A stretch of 64,000 bases of DNA from contig CAVPMU010000004.1 in assembly GCA_963706535.1 (NCBI GenBank), positions 62,001-126,000 of the forward strand. Direction: 5' to 3'. The notes under the pieces are model-generated. The model worked only from the letters and a program-made list of their open reading frames with translations, did no database searches and was not told where the DNA came from. Made by a program: the position numbers and the translations under genes. This DNA comes from RPQJ01 sp963706535 (GTDB lineage: Bacteria > Pseudomonadota > Gammaproteobacteria > Steroidobacterales > Steroidobacteraceae). This document shows, piece by piece, positions 1-8,679 of the stretch; within the stretch, counting starts at the first letter, position 1; each line of letters starts with the position of its first letter.

Positions 1-325
1 GTGGTACGTGGCGGCCAAGGACCTCACGCGCAACGTGCTCGTCGTCGTCCAGGATCACGATCACCCGCTGCTGATGTCACGCGAAATCCTCACCGAGCCC
101 GCGCACTGGATCGCCGGTGCCGCGCCCGGGGAACGTTTCGCATGCACGGTCAGGACCCGCTACCGGCAGGCCGACCAGGCCTGCGAAGTGCACGTGGTGG
201 ACGGCGGCCGCTGCCGGATCGTCGCCGGCGCGCCACAGCGGGCCGTCACGCCGGGGCAGTCAGCCGTGCTCTACGACGGTGAAACCTGCCTCGGCGGCGC
301 GGTGATCAGCCAAGCCCTCGCCTGA
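1..325 (+). CDS. mnmA: tRNA-specific 2-thiouridylase MnmA, C-terminal fragment
   Basis: This is the 3' end of the gene for MnmA, which thiolates uridine 34 of the Lys, Glu and Gln tRNAs using ATP and sulfur relayed by the Tus/Isc proteins. The frame is open from base 2 and the protein is cut by the window edge. The visible part is the C-terminal beta-barrel domain: WYVAAKD at the start, RYRQAD near residue 50 and VTPGQSAVLYDGE near the end match the conserved tail of the family. The catalytic cysteines and the PP-loop lie outside the window. The next gene, acnA, has its own promoter-like sequence, so the two are probably not one operon. Confidence 0.93.
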   Translation, partial: WYVAAKDLTRNVLVVVQDHDHPLLMSREILTEPAHWIAGAAPGERFACTVRTRYRQADQACEVHVVDGGRCRIVAGAPQRAVTPGQSAVLYDGETCLGGAVISQALA

Positions 326-330
326 ACCCC

Positions 331-396
331 TGCCACGGGGCGCCCGCGAGCCGTTATAATTTGCGGCTCAGTCGGGCCCGTTCGAGTCCCCGGAGG
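331..396 (+). promoter_or_regulatory. acnA promoter and ribosome binding site
   Basis: A perfect TATAAT lies at 355-360. A weak -35 (TGCCAC, 331-336) sits 18 bases upstream. A strong GGAGG Shine-Dalgarno at 392-396 is followed four bases later by the acnA ATG. The promoter is read from the sequence only; the transcript start would fall near 367. Confidence 0.5.
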
Positions 397-400
397 TTCC

Positions 401-3094
401 ATGAAAGACAGTTTCGAGACCCGCCAGACGCTGGCGGTGGGCAGCCAGTCCTACGAGATCTTCAGCCTGCCCGCGATCCAGGGCCACGACCTCGGTCGCC
501 TGCCCTTCTCGCTCAAGATACTGCTCGAGAACCTGCTGCGCTTCGAGGACGGCGTCAACGTCACCCGTGACGACATCGAGGCCCTGCTCAAGTGGGATGC
601 CAAGGCGGCCCCGAGCCACGAGATCGCCTTCACGCCGGCGCGGGTCATCATGCAGGACTTCACCGGCGTGCCGGTCGTGGTCGACCTCGCCGCGATGCGC
701 GAGGCCATGACGCGGCTCGGCGGCAACCCCGACGAGATCAACCCGCTCGCCCCGGCCGAGCTCGTGATCGACCATTCCGTGCAGGTCGACGAGTACGGCA
801 CCGCCGACTCGCTGCGCAGGAACAACGCCATCGAGTTCAAGCGCAACGGCGAGCGCTACTCCTTCCTGCGTTGGGGCCAGACCGCGTTCAGCAACTTCAA
901 GGTCGTGCCGCCGAACACCGGCATCGTGCACCAGGTGAACGTCGAGCACCTCGCGCGCGTCGTGTTCGCCGAGGACAAGGGCGGCGTCAAGCGCGCCTAT
1001 CCCGACACGCTGGTCGGCACGGACTCGCACACCACGATGGTGAACGGCCTCGGCGTGCTCGGCTGGGGCGTGGGCGGCATCGAGGCCGAGGCGGCCATGC
1101 TGGGCCAGCCCGTCACGATGCTGATCCCGCAGGTCATCGGCTTCCGCCTGAAGGGCGCGCTGCCCGCGGGCGCCACGGCCACCGACCTCGTGCTGACCGT
1201 GACCGAGATGCTGCGCAAGAAGGGCGTGGTGGACAAGTTCGTCGAGTTCTTCGGCGACGGCCTCGCCGCGCTGCCGCTCGCCGACCGCGCGACCATCGCC
1301 AACATGGCGCCCGAGTTCGGCAGCACCTGCGGCATCTTCCCCATCGACGAGGAGACCATCCGCTACCTCGAGCTCACCGGCCGCACGCCCGAGCAGCTCG
1401 CGCTGGTCGAGGCCTATGCGAAGGCGCAGGGCATGTGGCGCACCAACGGCATGCGCGAGGCGGACTACACCGACGTGCTCGAACTCGACCTCGCCACCAT
1501 CGAACCGAGCCTCGCCGGCCCCAAGCGTCCGCAGGATCGCGTGCCGCTGCGCACGTCGAAGGACACCTACCGCAAGCACCTGGCGAAGATGGCCGAGGAG
1601 CGCGCGCTGAAGAATCCCGCGGCGACCGGCAAGGCCACGGTCGTCTCCGACGGCCGGTCCTTCGAGGTGGCCGACGGCGCGGTGCTGATCGCGGCCATCA
1701 CGAGCTGCACCAACACCTCCAACCCCGCGGTGCTGGTGGGCGCAGGCCTGCTCGCCCGCAACGCCCGCCAGCGCGGCCTCACGGCCAGGCCCTGGGTGAA
1801 GACCAGCCTCGCACCGGGCTCGCGCGTCGTGACCGACTACCTGCAGAAGGCCGGGCTGCTCGCCGACCTCGAGGCCATCGGTTTCTACGTCGTGGGCTAC
1901 GGCTGTACCACCTGCATCGGCAACTCCGGGCCGCTGAAGCCGGAGATCTCCGACGGCGTGCGGTCGGGCGACGTGATCGCGACCGCGGTGCTCTCGGGCA
2001 ACCGCAATTTCGAGGGCCGCGTCCACCCGGAGGTGAAGATGAACTTCCTCGCCTCCCCGCCGCTCGTGGTGGCCTATGCGCTCGCGGGCACCATGGACAT
2101 CGACATGAACGCCGAGCCGATCGGCACCGGCAGCGACGGCAAGCCGGTCTATCTCAAGGACGTTTGGCCATCGGCGCACGAGATCCAGCAGACGGTGGCC
2201 GCATCCGTCACCTCCGGCATGTTCAAGAAAGGCTACGCGAGCGTGTTCGCCGGCGACGAGAACTGGAGCGGCATCGAGGTGCCCGAGGGCAAGGTCTACG
2301 AGTGGGATTCCACCTCGACCTACGTGCGCAACCCGCCGTACTTCGAGGGCATGGGCATGGCGCCCGCGCCGGTCGCCGACATCCGCGGCGCGCGCGTGCT
2401 GGCGGTGCTGGGCGATTCCGTCACCACCGACCACATCTCGCCCGCCGGCAACATCTCGAAGACCAGCCCCGCTGCGAAGTACCTCATGGCGCAGGGCGTG
2501 CAGCCGGTGGACTTCAACTCGTACGGCGCCCGCCGCGGCAACCACGAGGTGATGATGCGCGGCACGTTCGCCAACATCCGCCTGCGCAACCTGCTCGCGC
2601 CCGGCACCGAGGGCGGCGTGAGCGTGCACGTTCCGAGCGGCGAGCAGATGTCGATCTACGACGCCGCGATGAAGTACAAGGCCGAGGGTACCCCGCTGGT
2701 CGTGATCGCCGGCAAGGAATACGGCACCGGCTCCTCGCGGGACTGGGCGGCCAAGGGCACTATGCTGCTCGGCGTGCGCGCGGTCATCGCCGAGAGCTTC
2801 GAGCGCATCCACCGCTCGAACCTGATCGGCATGGGCGTGCTGCCGCTGCAGTTCAAGGACGGCGAGAACGCGCAGAGCCTCGGGCTCAACGGCAAGGAGA
2901 GCTACGAGATCATCGGGCTCAACGGCGGCGCGGCCCGCATGGTCACGGTAGTCGCCACGCCCGCGTCCGGCGCCCCGATCAAGTTCGAGGTGCGGGTGCG
3001 CATCGACACGCCCAAGGAGCGCGAGTACTACCAGCACGGCGGCATCCTGCAGTACGTGCTGCGGCAGCTCGCGGGGGCGGGGAAAGCGGCCTGA
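401..3094 (+). CDS. acnA: Aconitate hydratase A
   Basis: Aconitase converts citrate to isocitrate through cis-aconitate in the TCA and glyoxylate cycles, using a [4Fe-4S] cluster in the cytoplasm. At 897 residues it has the length of the AcnA/IRP1 type, not AcnB. The cluster ligands are visible: a cysteine in ITSCTNTSNP near residue 435 and two in GYGCTTCIGNSG near residue 500. The swivelling C-terminal domain carries the substrate-binding SSRDWAAKG near residue 777. The start is fixed by the GGAGG site upstream. The 3' flank runs directly into a short heptamer repeat that leads to the sirtuin gene. Confidence 0.97.
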   Translation: MKDSFETRQTLAVGSQSYEIFSLPAIQGHDLGRLPFSLKILLENLLRFEDGVNVTRDDIEALLKWDAKAAPSHEIAFTPARVIMQDFTGVPVVVDLAAMREAMTRLGGNPDEINPLAPAELVIDHSVQVDEYGTADSLRRNNAIEFKRNGERYSFLRWGQTAFSNFKVVPPNTGIVHQVNVEHLARVVFAEDKGGVKRAYPDTLVGTDSHTTMVNGLGVLGWGVGGIEAEAAMLGQPVTMLIPQVIGFRLKGALPAGATATDLVLTVTEMLRKKGVVDKFVEFFGDGLAALPLADRATIANMAPEFGSTCGIFPIDEETIRYLELTGRTPEQLALVEAYAKAQGMWRTNGMREADYTDVLELDLATIEPSLAGPKRPQDRVPLRTSKDTYRKHLAKMAEERALKNPAATGKATVVSDGRSFEVADGAVLIAAITSCTNTSNPAVLVGAGLLARNARQRGLTARPWVKTSLAPGSRVVTDYLQKAGLLADLEAIGFYVVGYGCTTCIGNSGPLKPEISDGVRSGDVIATAVLSGNRNFEGRVHPEVKMNFLASPPLVVAYALAGTMDIDMNAEPIGTGSDGKPVYLKDVWPSAHEIQQTVAASVTSGMFKKGYASVFAGDENWSGIEVPEGKVYEWDSTSTYVRNPPYFEGMGMAPAPVADIRGARVLAVLGDSVTTDHISPAGNISKTSPAAKYLMAQGVQPVDFNSYGARRGNHEVMMRGTFANIRLRNLLAPGTEGGVSVHVPSGEQMSIYDAAMKYKAEGTPLVVIAGKEYGTGSSRDWAAKGTMLLGVRAVIAESFERIHRSNLIGMGVLPLQFKDGENAQSLGLNGKESYEIIGLNGGAARMVTVVATPASGAPIKFEVRVRIDTPKEREYYQHGGILQYVLRQLAGAGKAA

Positions 3095-3103
3095 CGGAAG
3101 GAA

Positions 3104-3131
3104 GGGGATAGGGGGTAGGGGTTAGGGGATA
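3104..3131 (+). repeat. Heptamer array A, four GGGGATA-type units
   Basis: Four 7-bp units lie end to end: GGGGATA, GGGGGTA, GGGGTTA and GGGGATA. They fill the gap between acnA and the sirtuin gene. The last unit places AGGGG five bases before the GTG start of the sirtuin gene, so the repeat seems to supply its ribosome binding site. The same heptamer occurs in the larger array at 5971-6134. Confidence 0.9.
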
Positions 3132-3896
3132 GTGGAAGAAGGCTCGGCTGGCGCGCTGGCTGACGCTGTTGCGCGGGCGGCGGTCGCGCTGAGGAAGGCG
3201 CGGCACGTCTGCGTGTTGACGGGCGCCGGGATGTCCGCGGAGAGCGGCATCCCGACGTTTCGCGATGCACTCACCGGGCTGTGGTCGAGGTTCCGGCCCG
3301 AGGAACTCGCCACGCCGGAAGCGTTCGAACGCGACCCGAAGCTCGTCTGGCAATGGTACGAGTGGCGCCGCGAACTGGTACGGCAGTCGCAGCCGAACCC
3401 GGGTCACTACGCACTCGCCGAGCTCGCGCGCCGCGTGCCGCGCCTGACGCTCGTCACGCAGAACGTCGACGGGCTGCACCAGCGTGCGGGCAGCAGCGAC
3501 GCAATCGAGTACCACGGCAACATCCTGCGCGACCGCTGCACGCGCGAAGCAGCCGTCGCCGCGCGCGCGGACTGGTCGGCCAGCGGCCTGCCGGAGTGCG
3601 CGGCATGCGGCGCGCCGCTGCGTCCGGACGTGGTCTGGTTCGGCGAGCCGATCCCGAGCGGACCGATGTTGCGGGCCGCGGATGCCGCCAGCCACTGCGA
3701 TCTGTTCCTGTCGATCGGCACCTCGGCACTCGTCTATCCGGCCGCTGGTCTCGCCGAGGCCGCGCTCGGCGCGGGGGCGACGGTGATCGAGATCAATCCG
3801 AACCCGACCGACCTGACGCCGCACGCCCACCTGGCGCTGCAGGGGCCGTCGGGCCAGTTGTTGCCCGCCCTCCTCGCAGCCCTGCGCGACGGCTGA
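3132..3896 (+). CDS. Sir2-family NAD-dependent protein deacylase (sirtuin)
   Basis: Sirtuins remove acyl groups from protein lysines at the cost of NAD. The Rossmann signature GAGMSAESGIPTFRD is near residue 31, the catalytic region has TQNVDGLHQRAG and the histidine of YHGN, and GTSALVYPA follows near residue 200. One zinc-binding pair is complete (CAAC, near residue 156). The other is not: the expected first CxxC reads CTRE, so one cysteine is missing. This may be a subgroup feature, and zinc binding may use another ligand. The GTG start is chosen because it is the only one giving the normal 20-residue lead-in, and AGGGG from the heptamer repeat precedes it. The class (CobB-like deacetylase or desuccinylase) cannot be settled. 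Confidence 0.9.
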   Translation: MEEGSAGALADAVARAAVALRKARHVCVLTGAGMSAESGIPTFRDALTGLWSRFRPEELATPEAFERDPKLVWQWYEWRRELVRQSQPNPGHYALAELARRVPRLTLVTQNVDGLHQRAGSSDAIEYHGNILRDRCTREAAVAARADWSASGLPECAACGAPLRPDVVWFGEPIPSGPMLRAADAASHCDLFLSIGTSALVYPAAGLAEAALGAGATVIEINPNPTDLTPHAHLALQGPSGQLLPALLAALRDG

Positions 3897-3911
3897 GGCC
3901 TCGCCGGGAGT

Positions 3912-4925
3912 TCAGAGCCTGCCGATCACGAGCAGGCCACCGAGCACCAGCAACGCCACGAAGACGGTCTCTGCCACGACGAGTGCGATCGGCCGCCAGC
4001 CGACCCGCACGAGGTCACCGAGCGAGGTCTTGGTGCCGAGGGCGGCGATCGCGGTCACGAGGCACCAGCGCGATGCTTCCTGCAGCCCCGCGTTGACGGC
4101 GGGCGGCACCCAGCCCGCGGAATTGACCGCTACCAGCACGGCGAAGGCGACCAGGAAGAACGGCAGCAGTGGCGGGCGCGTGGCGGCTTGCGCCTGCGCC
4201 ACGCGCGTGTGGAAGAGGAAGGAAATCGCGAGGACCGCTGGTAGCAGCAGCGCGACGCGGAACAGCTTGACGATCGTGGCGGTGTCGCCCGCGTCGTTCG
4301 AGATCGTGTAGCCGGCGCCGACGACCTGCGCCACGTCGTGGATGGTGGCGCCGAGGAAGATGCCCGCGGTGTGCGGGTCGAGGCCCAGTGCGGCGGTGAT
4401 GAGCGGATAGACGATCATCGCGATGGTGGACAGCGCGGTGATGCTGACCACCGTCATCACCGTGTCGCGCTCGTGCGTCGGCCCGCGCGGCAGCACCGAG
4501 GCGATGGCGAGCGCGGCCGACGCGCCGCAGATGGCGACCGCGCCCCCGGTGAGCGCGCCGAAGCTGGACTCGAGCTTGAGGCTGCGGGCCAGCAGCCAGC
4601 CGCTCGCGATGGTGAACGCGACCGCGACCGCCGTGATCGCCAGCACGCCGAATCCAAGGGACTGCACTTGGTCGAAGGTAATGCGCATGCCGAGCAGTGC
4701 GACGCCGATCCTGAGCACCGTCCGCGAGGCGAACTCGATGCCTGGCTTGCAGCGGGGATCGCCCGAGAGGAAATTGACGGCGATGCCGAGCAGCAGCGCG
4801 AACAGCATGACGGGCGCGCCGTAGTGTTCGGACAACCACGAAGCGGCGAGCGCGACGAGCAGTGCAATGACGATGCCGGGCGCCAGTTCGCGCACCCGGG
4901 CGACGATTCGGTCTGTGGTGGGCAT
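3912..4925 (-). CDS. YeiH/UPF0324 family membrane protein, putative anion exporter
   Basis: A 337-residue integral membrane protein of the Cons_hypoth698 (YeiH, YadS) family, often annotated as a putative sulfate exporter, although its substrate is not firmly known. About ten hydrophobic helices are visible from residue 15 to the end. Family hallmarks are GVALLGMRITFDQV near residue 74, GGAVAICGASAALAI near residue 127 and GATIHDVAQVVGAGY near residue 191. It is convergent with the sirtuin gene (16 bases apart) and divergent from msrP. No clear Shine-Dalgarno is seen before the ATG, so the start is moderately certain. Confidence 0.88.
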   Translation of the reverse strand: MPTTDRIVARVRELAPGIVIALLVALAASWLSEHYGAPVMLFALLLGIAVNFLSGDPRCKPGIEFASRTVLRIGVALLGMRITFDQVQSLGFGVLAITAVAVAFTIASGWLLARSLKLESSFGALTGGAVAICGASAALAIASVLPRGPTHERDTVMTVVSITALSTIAMIVYPLITAALGLDPHTAGIFLGATIHDVAQVVGAGYTISNDAGDTATIVKLFRVALLLPAVLAISFLFHTRVAQAQAATRPPLLPFFLVAFAVLVAVNSAGWVPPAVNAGLQEASRWCLVTAIAALGTKTSLGDLVRVGWRPIALVVAETVFVALLVLGGLLVIGRL

Positions 4926-5026
4926 CCGGACAAGGTTACTCTGCCAGCCCGGCCCACGAGAAACGCGTCTGCAGCAGTCGCGGGGCGGTTTGGTAAGAAT
5001 CGCGCCCCTGGGACGGTCAAGTCAGC

Positions 5027-5965
5027 ATGAGCAAGCCAACGAACCACGCGCCACGTCCCTCGGAGATCACCCCCGAGCACATCTACCTGAGCCGCAGGAG
5101 CATCGTCGCAGGCCTGGTCGCGGCGGGCGTCGGACTGGGTCTGCCGCGGCATAGCGCTGCGCAGTTGCCGCCGTTCCGGCGCAACGCTGCGCTCAGCACG
5201 ACTGAGAAGCCTAATTCTTTCGAAGATATAACAACCTACAACAACTTCTACGAATTCGGCACAAGTAAGGAGGACCCGGCCCGCAACTCGGCGAAGTTCC
5301 GTCCCCAGCCATGGAGCGTCGCGGTGACCGGTGCGGCGGAGCAAACCGGCACCTTCACCCTCGAGGACATCCTGAAGCCGCACACCCTCCAGGAACGCGT
5401 TTACCGGCTGCGTTGCGTGGAGGCGTGGTCCATGGTCATCCCCTGGGTCGGCTTCCCGCTCGGCGACCTGCTCCGGCGCTTCCGGCCGACCTCGAAGGCG
5501 AAGTACGTCGCGTTCAAGACCGTGTTGCGGCCGAAGGAGATGCCGGGCCAGCGCTTCCCGGTGCTCGACTGGCCGTACGTCGAAGGACTGCGCATCGACG
5601 AAGCGATGCATCCCCTCGCGATCCTGGCGGTGGGTCTCTACGGTCGCGTGCTGCCCAACCAGAACGGTGCGCCGCTGCGGCTCGTCGTGCCGTGGAAATA
5701 CGGCTTCAAGAGCATCAAGTCGATCGTCGAGATCCGTTTCCTGGAGAGCGAGCCGCCGACCTCCTGGAACCGCTCGGCGCCGCACGAGTACGGTTTCTAC
5801 GCCAACGTGAACCCCGACGTCGATCATCCGCGCTGGAGTCAGGCGAAGGAGCGACGCATCGGCAGCGGCCTGTTCGCGCCCCGCCAGCCGACCCTGCCGT
5901 TCAACGGTTACGCGAAGCAGGTGGCCGGGCTGTACAAGGGGATGGACCTGAGGAAGAGATTTTGA
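5027..5965 (+). CDS. msrP: MsrP, catalytic subunit of periplasmic methionine sulfoxide reductase
   Basis: MsrP (formerly YedY) is the molybdopterin enzyme that repairs oxidised methionines in periplasmic proteins, drawing electrons from the membrane partner MsrQ. The 312-residue protein starts with a twin-arginine signal: SRRSIVAG near residue 22, then a hydrophobic stretch and an SAAQ cleavage region. The molybdenum-ligand cysteine is in YRLRCVEAWS near residue 131. RLVVPWKYGFKSIKSI near residue 218 is a further family landmark. Its partner msrQ follows after an unusual repeat array of about 160 bases, so the two are probably co-transcribed through that array. Confidence 0.95.
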   Translation: MSKPTNHAPRPSEITPEHIYLSRRSIVAGLVAAGVGLGLPRHSAAQLPPFRRNAALSTTEKPNSFEDITTYNNFYEFGTSKEDPARNSAKFRPQPWSVAVTGAAEQTGTFTLEDILKPHTLQERVYRLRCVEAWSMVIPWVGFPLGDLLRRFRPTSKAKYVAFKTVLRPKEMPGQRFPVLDWPYVEGLRIDEAMHPLAILAVGLYGRVLPNQNGAPLRLVVPWKYGFKSIKSIVEIRFLESEPPTSWNRSAPHEYGFYANVNPDVDHPRWSQAKERRIGSGLFAPRQPTLPFNGYAKQVAGLYKGMDLRKRF

Positions 5966-5970
5966 AAAGA

Positions 5971-6134
5971 GGGGATAGTGAGTAGGGGATAGGGACTAGG
6001 GGATAGGGGATAGTGGGGAATTCGGACCGCGCGATGCGCGGGCTTCTTCCTATCCCCTATCCCCTATCCCCTATCCCCTATCCCCTATCCCCTATCCCCT
6101 ATCCCCTATCCCCTATCCCCTATCCCCTATCCCC
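5971..6134. repeat. Heptamer array B: six GGGGATA-type units facing twelve TATCCCC units
   Basis: Six 7-bp units (four exact GGGGATA, two variants) lie at 5971-6012. After a 38-base spacer come twelve exact TATCCCC units at 6051-6134. TATCCCC is the reverse complement of GGGGATA, so the two blocks form a large potential hairpin between msrP and msrQ. Because 7 is not a multiple of 3, three units (21 bases) encode a repeating heptapeptide when read in frame. A change of one unit would shift the frame of anything translated through the array. Confidence 0.97.
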
Positions 6135-6150
6135 TTCCCGCTCCACCACC

Positions 6151-6774
6151 ATGCGTTGCTTCGCCAAACCCTTCCTCTTCCTCGCCTGCGCGCTCCCGCT
6201 CGCGTGGCTGCTTGCGCGCGCCTTTGGCGTCGCCGGCGCGGGCCTCGGGCCGAATCCCATCGACGAGATCATGGACCGGCTCGGCGAGTGGGGCCTGCGA
6301 CTGCTGCTCGCGACGCTGTGCGTGACGCCGCTCGCCGTGACCCTTCGCAAGCCCTGGCTGATGGGGCTCAGGCGCATGCTCGGCCTCTATGCCTTCACCT
6401 ACCTCTCGCTGCACTTCCTCAACTGGCTGGTGCTCGACCAGTGGTTCGACCTGCAGGCGATCGGCGCGGACATCGTGAAGCGGCCCTACATCACCGTGGG
6501 GTTCAGCGCGTTCCTGCTGCTGGTGCCGCTCGCGATCACCTCGACCAACGGCTGGATGCGTCGTCTGGGCCGGCGCTGGCATCGCCTGCACCGCCTGGTC
6601 TATCCCGCCGCGATCCTGGGCTGCGTGCACTTCTGGTGGCAGGTGAAGGCCGACTGGCGCGAGCCCCTGCTCTATGCCTCGATCCTGGCCGTGCTGCTCG
6701 CCTGGCGGCTGCGGCGCGCGAGGCCCCAGCTGTGGGCGAAGACCGCGCCCAGGATGACGGCCACGCCGAGGTAG
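6151..6774 (+). CDS. msrQ: MsrQ, heme-binding membrane subunit of methionine sulfoxide reductase
   Basis: MsrQ (YedZ) is a b-type cytochrome of the ferric-reductase-like transmembrane family that passes quinone-derived electrons to MsrP. From the ATG at 6151 the protein has 207 residues and about six helices. Heme-ligand histidines are plausible in LSLHFLNWL (near residue 90), WHRLHRLVY (near 148) and GCVHFWW (near 160). No Shine-Dalgarno is obvious before 6151. An in-frame GTG at 6013 would give a 253-residue form whose N-terminus is the translated heptamer array. The 3' end overlaps the convergent transporter gene by 103 bases. The shorter start matches the family length best. Confidence 0.9.
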   Translation: MRCFAKPFLFLACALPLAWLLARAFGVAGAGLGPNPIDEIMDRLGEWGLRLLLATLCVTPLAVTLRKPWLMGLRRMLGLYAFTYLSLHFLNWLVLDQWFDLQAIGADIVKRPYITVGFSAFLLLVPLAITSTNGWMRRLGRRWHRLHRLVYPAAILGCVHFWWQVKADWREPLLYASILAVLLAWRLRRARPQLWAKTAPRMTATPR

Positions 6775-7580
6775 AACGAGCCGGACAGTTCGCGTTGCTC
6801 GCCGAGCAGCACGATCGCGAGCACGATCGCATACACCGGCTCGAGACTCACGGCCAGTTGCGCCGTGAATGCGCTCGTGTGGCGCAAGGCATGCAGCGCC
6901 AGGGCGAACGGCAGCAGCGTGCAGCCGAGCGCCAGCAGCGTCAGCAGCAACGCATCGCGTCCATCGGGAATCGCGACCAGGGGACCGCCGCCCGGCAACG
7001 CGAGCGCCACCAGCGTCAGGAACACCGTGCCGGCTGCGAGTTCGACCCCCGTCACGACGAGCGGGTCGGCCCGCTCGACGTAGCGCTTGTTCAGCGAGCC
7101 GAAGATCGCGACGAAGAACGCCGAGAGCACCCCGACCGCGATGCCGAGCCGCATTCCGTCCGGCGTGCCACCGATCACGAGCGCCACCCCCGGCAGCGCG
7201 ACGACGCCGATCAGGAGCTCCCGTGCCTCGAACGGACGCCGCACGATCCAGGGCTCGATGACGGCCAGGAAAATCGGCCCGGTGGCCATGCAGGTCGCGG
7301 CCACCGAGGCGTTCGAGAGCTTGATCGCGCCGTAGAACGTCAGCCAGTGCAGCGCCACGACACAGCCGATGCCCGCGAAGATGGCGAGCGTGCGGGCGTC
7401 CGTCCGGCGCAGTCCCCGCCAGGCACGGGGCCACAGCGCCACGGCCGCCACCACGATCAGCATCCGCCACCAGACTAGGTCGAGGGCGGGCAGGCTGATC
7501 AGCTTGCCGAGGATGGCCGTGAAGCCCCACAGCAGCACGCAGAAGTGGATCTGCAGCAGCGCCCTGCGCTCGGCCGTCAT
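6672..7580 (-). CDS. EamA/DMT-family transporter
   Basis: A 302-residue membrane protein with ten predicted helices in two tandem EamA (DUF6) halves of about 140 residues, the fold of drug/metabolite exporters such as RhaT and YdcZ relatives. The first half begins LLWGFTAILGKLISLP and the second starts near residue 158. The substrate cannot be inferred. The gene lies 22 bases downstream of the FabH-like gene on the same strand, so the two are probably co-transcribed. Its last 34 codons overlap the end of msrQ on the other strand. Confidence 0.88.
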   Translation of the reverse strand: MTAERRALLQIHFCVLLWGFTAILGKLISLPALDLVWWRMLIVVAAVALWPRAWRGLRRTDARTLAIFAGIGCVVALHWLTFYGAIKLSNASVAATCMATGPIFLAVIEPWIVRRPFEARELLIGVVALPGVALVIGGTPDGMRLGIAVGVLSAFFVAIFGSLNKRYVERADPLVVTGVELAAGTVFLTLVALALPGGGPLVAIPDGRDALLLTLLALGCTLLPFALALHALRHTSAFTAQLAVSLEPVYAIVLAIVLLGEQRELSGSFYLGVAVILGAVFAHSWGLARRSRQASSTARIEA

Positions 7581-7602
7581 GGGCGCAAGCCCGCGCGATC
7601 GC

Positions 7603-8679
7603 TCAGGCGAGCTTCCCCTTGGCGCGCATCATCCCGTGCACCAGCTCGAGCGCCGTCTTGTCGCAGGGCGGCAGTTCGACGTCGGTGGTTCCCTTCGGCG
7701 TCACGCGGTCGCCCCAGCGCACGAGGTGCGCGCACCAGGTCAGGCCCGCACCGAACGCCGGCATCAGCAGCAGGCCGCCGGGCTGCACGCGGCCTTCCTC
7801 CAGCGCCTCGACCAGCGCCACCGGAACGGTCCCCGCGGACATGTTGCCGTAGCGATGCACGTTGACGAACACCCGTTCCATCGGCACGCCCGCCCGCTTC
7901 GCGACCGCTTCGATGATGCGCAGGTTGGCCTGGTGCGGGATCACGAGTCCCACGTCGTCGGCGGCAACATGGCGAGCCTCCAGCACGTCCGCGCAGGCGC
8001 CCGCCATGCTGATCACGGCGCGCTTGAAGATCTCCTGGCCCTCGAAGGTCCACGCCGTGTCGCCGTAGATACGGCCCTTGTTCACGTAGCGCCCGCCCAT
8101 GCCCTCGACGACCAGCGTATCGCGCCCGTCGCTGTCGCAGCCGAGGCGCTCCACGAGCAGGCCCTCCTCCCGGTCCGTCGCCTGCAGGACGACGGCAGCG
8201 CAGCCGTCGCCGAACAGCACGCAGGTGCCGCGGTTCTGCCAGTCCAGGAAGGCGCTGATCAGTTCGCCGCCGACCACCAGCGCGTTGCGTGCCACGCCGG
8301 TGCGAATGAACGCGTTGGCGGTGCTGAGCGAGTACAGGAAGCTGGTGCAGGCGGTGTTGACGTCCATGGCGGCCGCCCGTTTCGCACCGAGGCGCGCCTG
8401 CAGGCCCGACGCCTGGTTCGGCACCTGGTCGTCGTAGCTGGTGCTGCCGAGGATGATCAGCTCGATTTCGGCCGGGTCGAGACCCGCGGCTGCGAGCGCC
8501 CGCATCGAGGCGACGTAGGCCAACTCGGCGAGCGGCACGTGCGAGATGCGTCGTTCCCGGATGCCGGTGCGAGTGGTGATCCACTCGTCGGTCGTGTCGA
8601 GGAACGTGGCGAGGTCGTCGTTCGTAAGGACGGCGGGCGGCAGGCATTTGCCCCAGCCCGTGATGGCGGCATAGGTCAC
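7603..8679 (-). CDS. FabH-like 3-oxoacyl-ACP synthase III family protein
   Basis: A thiolase-fold ketosynthase of the KAS III type. The catalytic cysteine is in NTACTSFLYS (near residue 111), the histidine in IPHQANLRII (near 253) and the asparagine in VHRYGNMSAGT (near 283), so the Cys-His-Asn triad is complete. With 358 residues it is about 40 longer than housekeeping FabH; the excess is mainly a C-terminal tail after WGDRVTPKG. It may therefore serve a specialised lipid pathway and not fatty-acid initiation. The GTG at 8679 is preferred because AAGGTGG precedes it; another GTG at 8715 lacks such a site. The EamA transporter follows on the same strand. Confidence 0.88.
   Translation of the reverse strand: MTYAAITGWGKCLPPAVLTNDDLATFLDTTDEWITTRTGIRERRISHVPLAELAYVASMRALAAAGLDPAEIELIILGSTSYDDQVPNQASGLQARLGAKRAAAMDVNTACTSFLYSLSTANAFIRTGVARNALVVGGELISAFLDWQNRGTCVLFGDGCAAVVLQATDREEGLLVERLGCDSDGRDTLVVEGMGGRYVNKGRIYGDTAWTFEGQEIFKRAVISMAGACADVLEARHVAADDVGLVIPHQANLRIIEAVAKRAGVPMERVFVNVHRYGNMSAGTVPVALVEALEEGRVQPGGLLLMPAFGAGLTWCAHLVRWGDRVTPKGTTDVELPPCDKTALELVHGMMRAKGKLA

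Noticed and set aside
368..3037. Very long open frame opposite acnA (about 890 codons), and similar long antisense frames opposite many genes
   Set aside because: High GC leaves antisense frames open. They lack ribosome sites and family motifs and mirror true genes codon by codon.
6051..6134. Repeat array as a possible CRISPR
   Set aside because: Units are contiguous 7-mers without spacers, and no cas genes are present.
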